A stretch of DNA of 64,000 nucleotides from SAR324 cluster bacterium (GCA_028281495.1 JANQJU010000098.1:124001-188000), one strand, 5' to 3'. Numbered from the stretch's first letter, positions 8,277 to 18,093 are shown. Translations and numbers: made by a program. Notes: generated from the sequence alone by a model not told the origin.

Positions 8277-11200
8277 ATGTCAAAGTACCTGAAATTGCTC
8301 CTTTTGTGCTGGTTATTGGGATGTGGGGTGTTTATTCCCAATCCAGTGGAAGAAGATGATGATGCCTCACAGCAGCTACAAGCTTCTGGATACTTTTCAT
8401 CAGGAGAAAATCTCGGGGATGCTGCCATGTCTCGCCACTCTCGTCAGAGTGCTGTGCGAGTGTTTAGCAGTCAAGGCACCTTGTTGACCACGGTGCCTCT
8501 GGATGCTCGTGGTTTTTATCAGTTGACTCTTCAGGTGACGTCTCAGCAATTGCCCTTGACGTTATCGACCGCCACCTTGGTGCAGGAATACCAATCCACG
8601 ATTGCTCAAGCAGGGGTTGTCACGCGGCATATCAATGAAGTCACGACTTCCATCACGAAACAATTTGGCAAACAACTCGGCCAAACCGCTGAAATGTTTG
8701 ACAGCATCACGGAACGGGTGATGCTTCAATATTTTGGAGTGAGAGCGTCAGGAGAAGCCAATCTCCCGCTCCAGTTATTTTTAGAAGGAGACATGGGCAA
8801 TCCCGACAGCATTGGGAATATGATTTTGAAAGCTGCGGTGAATAGCAATACGGATCTCACTCAATTGTCCGAAGATATCATACCGGTCTTCTCACAAACC
8901 GCGTTTTTGGAAGCCTTCACCGAGATCATCCAAGCCAACGATCAATCCGAACTGGCCTTGGAGGAAATCACACCTGAGGCAGGTACAACTCCGCTGGTAG
9001 AAGGGCTCACCGATTTGGCCAATGCCGAAACTCCAGAATCCACGACGGCGGCCCAACAAGCGGTTATCGAAGAATTGCAGTCGACCCAAACGATCTTGGA
9101 AGACAGAATTCAGGAGGTCGACCAGGAAATTGATCAACAAGAGCAAGAGGCGGCTTCGAACGGATTGAGTGCCGAAATGGTAGTGGCGCTATTAGGGGGA
9201 GAAGAAATTCAGGAATCCAGGACATTGGAAGGGACATACGATCTGTTCTTTCAAGATGAGCGGGGGGTTCATTACTTCCCTGTCTTATTCCAACAAGGAA
9301 CGGTTACTGGCGCATGGCCTAGTATGGAAGACCCCCAACTGATGGTGAATGGAATTTATTCTGAAGAAGGACAATTGGAACTCCAGGCCTATTCTCTTGA
9401 AGATTCGAGCTTGGTGCTCACGGCCCAAGCCAATATTTATGGCGATCATTCTCTGGTTGGAGAGTCCTATTGGGATTCACACACCGGCATCGTCCGAGGC
9501 TATCGACAAGTCCCACCAGTTTTGCCCGTCATGCGTCATGATGGCAAGTATCGTCTGAATTGGATCTCACAAAACAGAACGGAGGAAGAAACTTTCTTAA
9601 GCTTAGAACGGAATCTGATTCAAGTGTCTGCCCCAGAAACCCAACCGACTTTAGGAGCATTGTCAGGGCGAATGCTCTATGACGGCAGTTGGGTGGTGCA
9701 TCATCCGTCATCAACGGGAGCTTGGTTCGTGGCCATCGGCTCCTCTTTGGAGGGAGAGGCCTTTTTAGGAAACTATTACGAGTCACGGGAAGGTGAAGTT
9801 TTGGCAATCCAGCAAGGCTTGTGGGTCTTTCAACCGATAGCCACTCAAACCTTGGACGATTTGGGGTTGGAGATCCGCTTCCCTCAATCTGCGGGGGAGT
9901 TATCGATGATGGCCTTCGCCGAGGACAATAGCGGAATCCTGGTATTTGAAGACACCGAAGAGGAGGCTTCCATTCAAGATATTGTTATGAAAAGCCCCAA
10001 TGGTCAGGTGTCGATATTTCATTTTCAGCAAAATGCCCCGGCGATTCTCACGATGGGTGAGCATACATGGGAATTGCAAGGATATCGTTTATCCCGGGGG
10101 CTCCAAGCGCGCAACCAACCCCTCCATCAGCAACGGGTGGCCCAAATTGAAAGTCAATTGAGTCAGTTAAAAATAGCCGCCGATTGGGTACAAGCGATCA
10201 GTTGCCAATTGCTCAATTTCTCGGAGTTTCAACAACCCCAAGTTGCTTCCGTCCTGACATTTGGCTGTGATTCCCTATTGGTCCAAGAACTGAATGAACG
10301 AACCATCCCTCATCTGGAGTCCTTCACCACTCCCTCCAATCCACCGGAAGGCTCCAATAGCACCGGTGCTTTGCTGGAAACCATTGAGGGGCGTGGAGAT
10401 ACCCTCGTTCCCTCGGAAACAGAAGACTCCTCGGGAGCAGCAGCCGATGCTTTGGCGACGAGTACTTCAACCAGCAGTATCCCCTCCACCACCTTTGTCA
10501 GCACTTCCTCCAGCACCACGATGACGGCCGCTGTGTCAACCTCTTCCTCTAGCACGACCACCCAACCGATTAGTACAACCACCAGTTCTACAACATCAAC
10601 AACGGCCCTCCTCACCACGACGACGAGTACCACTTCCAGCACGACCACCACGACAACGAGTACCACTTCTAGCACGACGACGAGTACTACCTCCAGCACG
10701 ACTTCCACGACGACGAGTACCACCTCCAGCACCACGACCACCACACTGCCGGGTTACAGCATCCGTTTTAGCCCTGCTCAAACCATCACGAGTTTGAACG
10801 TAACCGCTGTGGGCTTGGCCGTCAGCAATGGATGGACGGGCAATAGCTTTTCTTTGACCTTAGCCGATACGAGTGGCAATTCGGTCCTCGCTGCGGGTGT
10901 GTTAACGGAAGCAAGCACAACGTTTTCTGTGGATACCAGTTCGTTGAGTAACGACCAAATCACCGCCAGCTTTTATCAGAGTGCCGAAACGCAAGCGAGC
11001 ACCACGGTCACCACGACGATTGTTCGAAATCATCCGGGAACGTTTGCGATTTCGTTACCAAGCTCGATTTCTATAGCGGAGAGCAACAATGTGTACCTTT
11101 CGGTGACTCATGCCGTGGCAGGAGCGAACTATAGTTTCTGGGCGGCAGATACAGCTTCCAGCGTTTTCACGCAGACGGGCACCCTCACAGCAGGAACCAC

Positions 11201-11978
11201 ACAAATTAGTATGGATTTGGGAAGTCTTTTCCAAGGCTCCATCACGGCCATGTCAACCATTACCTACTTCGACGTGAGCCAATCCACATGGCATCAAACG
11301 CAGTTTACCGATATCCCTGAAGGACTCATCGGATACTACCAATTTGATGATTCCAGCAGCCTGGCAGCAGATAGTAGTTCAAAAGACAATCACGGTACCG
11401 TCAGTGGGGCGGCCTACAGTGCTTCTGGAAAAGCCAATGGAGCAGCCCAGTTTGATGGGAGTGATGACTACATCGAGATCGGTTCCATTGCAGACTTTGG
11501 GTTTGGAACCGGTGATTTTACGATCGGCTATTGGGTACAGTTTACCACGACCCACAGTTCAGGCACCGCTTGGCCACAAAGTGGTATGTATAAAAATGCG
11601 ACGGGGTGGAACGTGGTTGGAAACTTTGAAGTGGCTTTGAATTTCGATAAAAGTTTGTCCGTTGTTGCCAATGTACAGGGGGATTTCATTACCACAGGCA
11701 CGGCAATCACCACAGGAACTTGGTATCACGTGCTCGTGACGAGAGATAATGGAACTCTCAAACTCTATGTGGATGGACAGTTGATTGGCAGTCGATCCTT
11801 CACAACGAGTCTATCAGCAACGAATCAGTATTTGGGAACGTCTTGGGTCGCCGAGCAAGCAGCGAGATATTTGCACGGGTTGATGGATGAATTTCGGATT
11901 TACAATCGTGTTTTAAGCAATGCGGAGATTTGCTATTTGGCAGAAAAATCCTTGAATCTGAACGGAGAGTGCTATTGA
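8277..11978 (+). CDS. Large surface lipoprotein with Ser/Thr linker and C-terminal LamG domain
   Basis: Protein of 1233 residues. The chosen start, ATG 8277, gives a textbook lipoprotein signal with the lipobox LLGC (Cys16); AAGGA precedes it, and it begins 1 nt after the upstream stop. Residues to about 720 form an uncharacterised region with helical stretches. Residues about 735-820 are an almost pure Ser/Thr tract coded by degenerate ACG/ACC/AGC repeats, probably an extended stalk. Two beta-rich Ig-like stretches follow. The last 210 residues are a LamG domain very like that of the 6083 gene. The layout suggests a lipid-anchored protein projecting an adhesin-like lectin domain. The Ser/Thr tract is prone to length variation. 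Confidence 0.85.
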   Translation: MSKYLKLLLLCWLLGCGVFIPNPVEEDDDASQQLQASGYFSSGENLGDAAMSRHSRQSAVRVFSSQGTLLTTVPLDARGFYQLTLQVTSQQLPLTLSTATLVQEYQSTIAQAGVVTRHINEVTTSITKQFGKQLGQTAEMFDSITERVMLQYFGVRASGEANLPLQLFLEGDMGNPDSIGNMILKAAVNSNTDLTQLSEDIIPVFSQTAFLEAFTEIIQANDQSELALEEITPEAGTTPLVEGLTDLANAETPESTTAAQQAVIEELQSTQTILEDRIQEVDQEIDQQEQEAASNGLSAEMVVALLGGEEIQESRTLEGTYDLFFQDERGVHYFPVLFQQGTVTGAWPSMEDPQLMVNGIYSEEGQLELQAYSLEDSSLVLTAQANIYGDHSLVGESYWDSHTGIVRGYRQVPPVLPVMRHDGKYRLNWISQNRTEEETFLSLERNLIQVSAPETQPTLGALSGRMLYDGSWVVHHPSSTGAWFVAIGSSLEGEAFLGNYYESREGEVLAIQQGLWVFQPIATQTLDDLGLEIRFPQSAGELSMMAFAEDNSGILVFEDTEEEASIQDIVMKSPNGQVSIFHFQQNAPAILTMGEHTWELQGYRLSRGLQARNQPLHQQRVAQIESQLSQLKIAADWVQAISCQLLNFSEFQQPQVASVLTFGCDSLLVQELNERTIPHLESFTTPSNPPEGSNSTGALLETIEGRGDTLVPSETEDSSGAAADALATSTSTSSIPSTTFVSTSSSTTMTAAVSTSSSSTTTQPISTTTSSTTSTTALLTTTTSTTSSTTTTTTSTTSSTTTSTTSSTTSTTTSTTSSTTTTTLPGYSIRFSPAQTITSLNVTAVGLAVSNGWTGNSFSLTLADTSGNSVLAAGVLTEASTTFSVDTSSLSNDQITASFYQSAETQASTTVTTTIVRNHPGTFAISLPSSISIAESNNVYLSVTHAVAGANYSFWAADTASSVFTQTGTLTAGTTQISMDLGSLFQGSITAMSTITYFDVSQSTWHQTQFTDIPEGLIGYYQFDDSSSLAADSSSKDNHGTVSGAAYSASGKANGAAQFDGSDDYIEIGSIADFGFGTGDFTIGYWVQFTTTHSSGTAWPQSGMYKNATGWNVVGNFEVALNFDKSLSVVANVQGDFITTGTAITTGTWYHVLVTRDNGTLKLYVDGQLIGSRSFTTSLSATNQYLGTSWVAEQAARYLHGLMDEFRIYNRVLSNAEICYLAEKSLNLNGECY
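10455..10745 (+). repeat. Degenerate Ser/Thr-coding repeat tract
   Basis: Within the lipoprotein gene, runs of ACG, ACC, AGC and AGT codons form degenerate repeats around units such as ACGACGAGTACCACTTCC. They encode an S/T-only linker. The opposite strand shows a Val-rich open frame that is only a shadow of this composition. Confidence 0.8.
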
Positions 11979-12012
11979 ACGCTCGTGTCCTGCTCGGATT
12001 TTGACCTGAACG

Positions 12013-12039
12013 AATGGCAGACCAGTCAGGACTGCCATT
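12013..12039. terminator. Candidate bidirectional terminator hairpin
   Basis: AATGGCAG (12013-12020) pairs with CTGCCATT (12032-12039) around an 11-nt loop. It sits between the convergent stops of the lipoprotein gene and pckA. The T run after it is short, so it is a weak intrinsic terminator at best. Confidence 0.4.
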
Positions 12040-12066
12040 TCAGGATTAAGATCATCTCATCTTAGC

Positions 12067-13665
12067 TCATCCTTCCAGTGTCGGTCCTGCTTGGATGATT
12101 TCTGGGGCGGTTTCGGCTTCATACTGTTTGAAGTTTTGTTGAAACAGCCTGGCCAGTTGTTTCGCTTTGGCATCGTAAGCCTGGGGGTTGGGCCAGTTAT
12201 TGCGAGGGAACATCAAGCCATCGGGAACATGGTTGCATCGGATGGGAACTTGAAACTTGAACATTGGGTTTTCCACTCGGGGATGTGTAGCCAAGGACCC
12301 ATCATGGATGGCTTCAATAATGGCGCGTGTGTGAGGAATGCTGATCCGAGAGCCGACCCCATAGCCACCGCCTTGCCAACCGGTGTTGACCAACCACACA
12401 TCGGCTTGATGCTCACGGATGCGCTTGGCCAACAACTGTGCGTATTTGCTCGGATGCCATACCATGAAGGCCGCACCAAAACAGGCAGAAAAGGTGGCTT
12501 GGGGTTCTTTGATACCCATTTCAGTTCCCGCTACTTTAGCGGTGTAACCGCTCATGAAATGATACATGGCCTGTTCGGGAGACAGTTTGCTCACAGGGGG
12601 CAACACTCCAAACGCATCGCAGGTCAAGAAAATGATGTTGTTCGGATGCCCCCCGATGCAAGGTAATTTCACATTGGGAATGTATTCAATCGGATAGGAA
12701 GCGCGAGTGTTCTCAGTGAGGCTGCCGTCATCATAGTCCACTTCACGGGATTCAGGATCATACATGACATTTTCCAACACCGTTCCAAATCGGATGGCAT
12801 CGTAGATTTCGGGTTCCCCTTCGCGAGACAGTTGGATGCATTTGGCATAACAGCCGCCTTCGATGTTGAAAATCCCGTCATCTGTCCAGCAATGTTCATC
12901 ATCTCCAATCAACTGGCGATGGGGATCGGCAGACAGGGTGGTTTTGCCCGTTCCCGATAACCCGAAAAACAGAGATACCTTGCCGTCATCCCCTTCATTG
13001 GCAGAGCAGTGCATGGAGAGCACACCTTGTTTGGGCATCAGATAGTTCATCACGGTGAAGATGCCCTTCTTCATTTCTCCGGCATATTCGGTTCCCAAGA
13101 TGACAAACTCTTTGCGCTCGTAGCTCAAATCCACACTGGTGGAGGAGGTCATGTGAGACGTGTATTTGTTCGCAGGGAATGCACCCGCATTAAACACCAC
13201 ATAGTCGGGAGTTCCGAAGTCGTTCAATTCATCCGCGGTGGGGCGGATCAACATATTGTGCATGAACAAGGCGTGATAAGGACGGGAACAAATGATGCGG
13301 ACTTTCAAACGATGTTGGGGATCCCATCCGGCAAATCCATCGACGACATAGATCCGTTCGCGGGTGTTTAGATAATCCACGGCCCGTTCTCGGTTGACTA
13401 AAAAGGTATGGTCATCCAATTCGATATTGATGTCGCTCCACCAGATGTCGTCCTCACTCTCCGGATGGCGTACAATTCGTTTGTCGGATGGACTCCGTCC
13501 TGTTTTTTCTCCAGAACGCACGACCAGCGCCCCTTGATTGGAAATGACGGTACCGCTGTCGTACCACATGGCCTCTTCGTACAAGCGGGCGGGAACGGCA
13601 TTCCGGATGATGGTGGCAACATGAATATCATGGATTGACATATCGAAGTTAGGGTCGGTGCTCAT
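12067..13665 (-). CDS. pckA: Phosphoenolpyruvate carboxykinase (ATP)
   Basis: Cytosolic enzyme converting oxaloacetate and ATP to PEP, ADP and CO2, the entry step of gluconeogenesis. It has 532 residues, normal for the ATP-dependent family. The kinase P-loop GLSGTGKTT is at 235-243, followed by the metal/nucleotide motif LIGDDEHCW. The substrate loop RSPSDKR (about 57-63) and GAFPANKYTS are also visible. The ATG at 13665 is chosen because AGGAGG lies 6 nt upstream; a longer frame to 13701 lacks this. The gene is monocistronic and divergent from the large hybrid kinase. No duplication or damage is seen. Confidence 0.97.
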   Translation of the reverse strand: MSTDPNFDMSIHDIHVATIIRNAVPARLYEEAMWYDSGTVISNQGALVVRSGEKTGRSPSDKRIVRHPESEDDIWWSDINIELDDHTFLVNRERAVDYLNTRERIYVVDGFAGWDPQHRLKVRIICSRPYHALFMHNMLIRPTADELNDFGTPDYVVFNAGAFPANKYTSHMTSSTSVDLSYERKEFVILGTEYAGEMKKGIFTVMNYLMPKQGVLSMHCSANEGDDGKVSLFFGLSGTGKTTLSADPHRQLIGDDEHCWTDDGIFNIEGGCYAKCIQLSREGEPEIYDAIRFGTVLENVMYDPESREVDYDDGSLTENTRASYPIEYIPNVKLPCIGGHPNNIIFLTCDAFGVLPPVSKLSPEQAMYHFMSGYTAKVAGTEMGIKEPQATFSACFGAAFMVWHPSKYAQLLAKRIREHQADVWLVNTGWQGGGYGVGSRISIPHTRAIIEAIHDGSLATHPRVENPMFKFQVPIRCNHVPDGLMFPRNNWPNPQAYDAKAKQLARLFQQNFKQYEAETAPEIIQAGPTLEG

Positions 13666-13999
13666 AGTTTTCCTCCTAAGTAGATTAAAGTGATTCCACA
13701 ACGCATGGGCACGTTACTCATGAGCTGGAACCAAAGCTTCCTGTGGCAGCAGGAAGGGGAATAGTGAATGGAACGTGGTAAGAGAACGGTGCGGGCTAAT
13801 GTGAGGAAAATTACGCCAACAAATGAGCAGAGCGTCAACGAGCATGTCGTGAATGGAGCCAGGAAAGTTGCTAGTGTCACTCAAGCTGTCTGGAGGTTTG
13901 AAATTAATTCTATCATATTAATAAGTTGAACCATTCGCATCGCTTGAGGTAAATGAAGAGGGTTATCGGGAATTGTGAATTCTGAATCAGGGGAAGGGG
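13666..13999. other. Divergent intergenic region
   Basis: This 334-nt spacer lies between pckA and the hybrid kinase gene. It is A+T-rich near 13895-13930 and presumably carries both promoters. I see no gene, RNA or clear repeat in it. Confidence 0.5.
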
Positions 14000-16900
14000 A
14001 TGAATTTCAGACTGAACTGTGCCGCAACTTTCATAATCGGATTGGGAATTTTTCTCGCAAGCATGCCCGGGTCGGCTGGGTCGCAGCCAGCTTCAGGCGC
14101 GTTTCCCGAATCCCAACAAGGGGTGTTGGACCTCACCCACTGGGATTTTGAGAAACAAGGACCCGTGCCCCTCAATGGAGAATGGCGATTTTATCCCGAA
14201 CAATTGGTCATGCCGCATCAGTGGATCAAATCGTTTTTTCTTCCCGAGTTGCGTTGGGTGACGATGCCGTCTTATTGGGAACCCGGCTTTGCCACCTATG
14301 GTTTGACCGTGCGGCATACGTCTTCTTTGGAAGAACCGCGCACGATCTTAGCATTGCGCTTACCAGAAATCCGGACGGCCTATCGCTTATGGATCAACCA
14401 TCAATTGTTGGCAGAAGTGGGCAAAGTCGGAACGAGTCCGCAGACCACACGAAGCCAACTTCCCTCACGATTCTTCAATTTGCCACCCATTGAAGGAGAG
14501 TTGCACATCACCTTGCAAGTCTCGAATTTCTTGCTGCCGCACAGCGGGATCTCCAAGCCTGTAATGTTGGGCACAGAGCACCAAATCCAAACGATGACAC
14601 GGAAAGCCCAAGCTTTCGAAATGTATTTCATTGGCTTTCTGATGCTGATGTCGATTTCCATGTATTTTTATTATTGCGCTGCTTGGGTGATGCGGAAGAA
14701 GCAAGATAAGCTTTCGTTACACTTGGGCAACTTCAGTTTGTTGATCCTCATCCATGTTTCCACACTGGGGGAACGTTGGATTTATGCGTTTTGGTCCAAC
14801 GTGGAAGCGAGTGTGATGATGCGTGTGGAATCCATCACGTTGGCCTTAGGCGCGGCGATTCTGTTCACGTATTATGCGGCGGCTCACCGTCGAACTTTTC
14901 ACAAAGGCATGATCCGGTTGGCTCAGATCACCGGCTGTCTAACTGCCATCGTGATCATCTTTGTGCCCGTGTCCCAATTTTTAACGATCCGGTTGTGGTA
15001 TGAGTGGTTGCTGTTGTTGCTCCTGGGATATTTGGTGTTTGCTTCTGCGGTGGCTGCAAAAAACCGAGAAGAAGGCGCACTCAGCCATTTTTTGGGAGTG
15101 ACGATTTTGTGGACCTCCTTAGGGAACGATGCCTTTTATAATCAGCGATGGGTCGATACCGGGATCTACCATGTGGAGGGATTGTATCTTTGTGTGTTGT
15201 TTCTCCTGTTTGTCACCATGATCCGTTATAGCCGGGTTCACACCCATTTGGCAGTAGTCACGCAACGGCTGCGGACGTTGGATAAGTTGAAAGATGAATT
15301 TCTCGCCAATACTTCTCATGAATTGCGGACGCCGCTGAATGGCATCATTGGATTGAGCGAGGCCTTACTGGCCAACGCGGCTTTTCCCCCAGGCTCCAAG
15401 GCCGAAAAAGATTTGCGGATGATTGTGCAAAGCGGGAAACGTCTCGCAACTTTGGTGGATGATTTACTCGACCTGACCCAAATCAAACACAATCGCTTGT
15501 CCCTCAAACACCACTCGGTGGACCTTCGCAGCTCTGCTCAAGTGGTGATGACGATCTGTCAGCCCTTGCTCGGCGACAAACCGGTGATCATGGCCGAGCA
15601 ATTTCCAGAAGACATGCCATTGGTTTGGGTCGACAAAAACCGACTCCACCAAATATTGATGAACCTGTTGGGCAATTCCATCAAATTCACCCATGAAGGG
15701 AAGATCACGTTGTGGGCCAAGGAAGAACAAGGCTGGCTCCGTATTGCGGTGACTGACACAGGCATTGGAATCCCCCCCTCTAAGCTCACCGATATCTTTC
15801 AACCCTTCGAACAAGCAGAGGGATCCATCACTCGCGAATACGGAGGGATTGGGCTCGGATTATCTTTGGTCAAACATCTGGTCGAATTGCATGGGGGGAC
15901 CATGACGGTAGATAGCACCGAAGGCGTTGGGTCGACCTTCGCCTTTACGGTTCCGGTGGCATCTCCTGCCGAAACGGCACACGAGCCGGTTTCGATGGAA
16001 GCAACACGCGAGTCGGTTTCAATGGAAACAACGCGCGAGCCGGTTTCAATGGAAGGCGCCAATACAGAAATGTTCTCGGAAACCCCAACACCTTCTAAAG
16101 CAGATGCATCTCCCACAGCCGAAGCTATTGAGAATTTTTCCGAATCTCCCCTCCTTGCCGAACCTGCCAACATTCTCATTGTGGACGATGATGCAGTGAA
16201 TCTTCACGTGTGTAGTGCGCACTTGGGAGTGGAGGGGTATCGAATTCATACAGCCCAAGATGGCATTCAAGCTTTGGAATACCTGGGGCAGCATGAAGTG
16301 GATTTGATCATTCTGGATGTGATGATGCCCCGGATGAGCGGTTTCGAAGTGTGCGTGAAAATTCGTGAACAGTATCCGTTGATGGATTTGCCGATCTTGA
16401 TGTTCACCGCCAAGAATCAGCAGGATGATATCGTCCACGGTTTGCATTTGGGGGCCAACGACTATCTCACCAAACCCTGTTCCCAAGAAGAGCTATTGGC
16501 ACGGGTTCGGACCCATTTGCAGATCAAAATTTCAGTGGAAACCCTCAAAGAAAATGATCGCTTGAAACAAGAAATCGTTCGGCGCCAACGGATCGAACAT
16601 GAATTGTGGTTGGCGAAAAATCGATTAGCCTCCCTACTCGATTTTACAGAAGATGCCCTCATCGCCTTTGATTCCAAATTCCATATTCTTTTTTACAATC
16701 AAAGTGCCGAGAAGGTTTTTCATGTTCCTCTGGCTTCGACGCTCGGGCGTCCGTTGAGCCGTCTGTTTTCTCCAGAAGCCTTCCAGAATGTACAACACGT
16801 CTGTCAAACTCTGGAACACTCGGAACAAAGGTCGCAACCCGTGGACCTGGGACTGCAATATTCTGGGAGTCTGTTGCGCTTGATGCACGAGCACCCCAAT

Positions 16901-17644
16901 CAAGATCCCTCACCCGTCTTTTTCGTGGCGCGTCTTCATCGGGGACCCGCTGCCCTAATGGAACAAACACCAGAGCTGCCGGTTGAGACGACCCCCCCTG
17001 TGCCGAGTCCGATGGGTGAACAACGATGGGAAGCTATCCAAGGCAGTCTGGAAACTATTGTGGAATTTTTATCGTCTTCTCTCAATTCTCATGCGCCCGT
17101 AGACTCCCAATCTGCTCTGGCAGAGACTCAAGTTGTGGCAGAGACTCAAGTTGTGGCAGAGGCACTTCACAATCCCACTGCCGCTCCTCCAGTAAGCGAA
17201 TCCCTTTCTTCAGCAGAAGCTCCCTTTGCTCCTCGTGTTGCGTTGGAGGATCCCACTGTTGACGATCCACAAGAAAGGCTGGAACAGCACCTCCAAAAGA
17301 ATATTCGTAGTGTGGAAGCACAGTTGGACCAGCTTCTCTATATCTATGCCGAATCGCCCTACTGCCGATTCGTATTTAATGCCCAAGACACGCAATTTCA
17401 GGAATTGCGCATTCCGGTCCATGAACTGGAAAACCATTTTTCGCAAGAAGTGCTGTTGCGCATCCACCGCTCTTACTTGGTGAACCCCCAATGGGTGCAA
17501 GGCATCCGCAAAAAGAAAAAAAAGCGAGGTTATGAAATGTGGTTGCAAGATGCTGAGCGCGAAACCATATCGTTGCCCATCAGCCGCTCTTATGTCGGGC
17601 TGCTCCGACAGGCTTATCCGAAGTGGTTCCAATCGCCTTCTTAA
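14000..17644 (+). CDS. Membrane hybrid histidine kinase: 7TMR-DISM, HisKA, HATPase, REC, PAS, LytTR
   Basis: Protein of 1214 residues with a rare domain order. A signal-like segment (1-28) is followed by a 7TMR-DISM-type extracellular beta domain (about 40-195) and seven transmembrane helices (about 205-410). HisKA has its phospho-acceptor His440 in SHELRTPLNG. HATPase (about 545-655) shows N, G1 (DTGIGIP) and G2 (GIGLGLSL) boxes. A repeat-bearing linker (about 655-720) leads to a receiver domain with acceptor Asp773 (LDVMMPRMSG). A PAS domain (about 880-960), a second variable linker and a C-terminal LytTR DNA-binding domain (about 1110-1210; RIHRSYLVNPQWVQGI, LPISRSY) complete it. All parts of a signal pathway are thus on one membrane-bound chain. 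The ATG follows AGGGGAAGGGG. Ligand and target genes are unknown. Confidence 0.9.
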   Translation: MNFRLNCAATFIIGLGIFLASMPGSAGSQPASGAFPESQQGVLDLTHWDFEKQGPVPLNGEWRFYPEQLVMPHQWIKSFFLPELRWVTMPSYWEPGFATYGLTVRHTSSLEEPRTILALRLPEIRTAYRLWINHQLLAEVGKVGTSPQTTRSQLPSRFFNLPPIEGELHITLQVSNFLLPHSGISKPVMLGTEHQIQTMTRKAQAFEMYFIGFLMLMSISMYFYYCAAWVMRKKQDKLSLHLGNFSLLILIHVSTLGERWIYAFWSNVEASVMMRVESITLALGAAILFTYYAAAHRRTFHKGMIRLAQITGCLTAIVIIFVPVSQFLTIRLWYEWLLLLLLGYLVFASAVAAKNREEGALSHFLGVTILWTSLGNDAFYNQRWVDTGIYHVEGLYLCVLFLLFVTMIRYSRVHTHLAVVTQRLRTLDKLKDEFLANTSHELRTPLNGIIGLSEALLANAAFPPGSKAEKDLRMIVQSGKRLATLVDDLLDLTQIKHNRLSLKHHSVDLRSSAQVVMTICQPLLGDKPVIMAEQFPEDMPLVWVDKNRLHQILMNLLGNSIKFTHEGKITLWAKEEQGWLRIAVTDTGIGIPPSKLTDIFQPFEQAEGSITREYGGIGLGLSLVKHLVELHGGTMTVDSTEGVGSTFAFTVPVASPAETAHEPVSMEATRESVSMETTREPVSMEGANTEMFSETPTPSKADASPTAEAIENFSESPLLAEPANILIVDDDAVNLHVCSAHLGVEGYRIHTAQDGIQALEYLGQHEVDLIILDVMMPRMSGFEVCVKIREQYPLMDLPILMFTAKNQQDDIVHGLHLGANDYLTKPCSQEELLARVRTHLQIKISVETLKENDRLKQEIVRRQRIEHELWLAKNRLASLLDFTEDALIAFDSKFHILFYNQSAEKVFHVPLASTLGRPLSRLFSPEAFQNVQHVCQTLEHSEQRSQPVDLGLQYSGSLLRLMHEHPNQDPSPVFFVARLHRGPAALMEQTPELPVETTPPVPSPMGEQRWEAIQGSLETIVEFLSSSLNSHAPVDSQSALAETQVVAETQVVAEALHNPTAAPPVSESLSSAEAPFAPRVALEDPTVDDPQERLEQHLQKNIRSVEAQLDQLLYIYAESPYCRFVFNAQDTQFQELRIPVHELENHFSQEVLLRIHRSYLVNPQWVQGIRKKKKKRGYEMWLQDAERETISLPISRSYVGLLRQAYPKWFQSPS
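15983..16063 (+). repeat. Three in-frame 27-nt repeats in the kinase linker
   Basis: Residues 662-688 are three copies of a nine-residue unit (EPVSMEATR, ESVSMETTR, EPVSMEGAN). They lie in the flexible linker between the HATPase and receiver domains, so unit number can change without breaking the frame. Confidence 0.8.
17119..17154 (+). repeat. Two perfect 18-nt repeats in the PAS-LytTR linker
   Basis: GGCAGAGACTCAAGTTGT occurs twice in tandem (17119-17136, 17137-17154), giving the duplicated AETQVV peptide. Confidence 0.85.
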
Positions 17645-17660
17645 TCTCCGTTTTTGCGAT

Positions 17661-17720
17661 TTCTGTTTCCTAAATCTAATTTCTGCTTCCTAAATCTAAT
17701 TTCTGCTTCCTGAATCTCTT
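17661..17720 (+). repeat. Three 20-nt tandem repeats
   Basis: Units at 17661-17680, 17681-17700 and 17701-17720 follow TTCTGCTTCCTAAATCTAAT with a few changes, the third being the most diverged. They lie 16 nt after the hybrid kinase stop. Confidence 0.85.
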
Positions 17721-17936
17721 TCCTGGAATGGTATCGCCTGAGGTGTGCCGTTCGCTGCAAAAAATGGAAATTGTCGTGGTTGTTACCAATCTGTGGATTT
17801 TTCTGTAATAAATTGATTTTTAAAGAGAAAATGAGTCTTATTCAAAGCTGCACGTCACGTTAACAACACTGGCAGTACCACTCACGACAAACCGATTGAC
17901 GACCCCCCAGGAGTTTTTTAGAACGTTGCCGAAATG

Positions 17937-18093
17937 TTTTAGGGAGGCACCCAACCGCCCTTTAATATTTTTAGGGAGGCACCCACCTCCGGGTGGGAAT
18001 GAGGCAAAAAGAGAGTTCAGGCGTCTGTGGGCCACCCAAGCCCCTATGCTCAAAGCATGGTGTGTCGACAGGCGCTTGAATTGCGAAACGCCC
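17937..18093 (+). ncRNA. Candidate structured 5' leader of the TAXI gene
   Basis: Two copies of TTTTAGGGAGGCACCCA (17937-17953, 17969-17985) lead into the hairpin CCCACC-TCCG-GGTGGG (17982-17997). Next, an 8-bp stem GCGTCTGT/ACAGGCGC (18021-18028 with 18068-18075, one G-U) encloses a 4-bp hairpin and a 7-bp hairpin (18044-18050 with 18054-18060). Several of these pairings are mutually exclusive, as in a switching leader. It ends about 100 nt before the TAXI start. I recognise no known riboswitch class; this is a pairing argument only. Confidence 0.35.

Noticed and set aside
10310..10744. Minus-strand 144-codon Val-rich open frame
   Set aside because: It is the reverse-complement shadow of the Ser/Thr repeat tract in the large lipoprotein gene.
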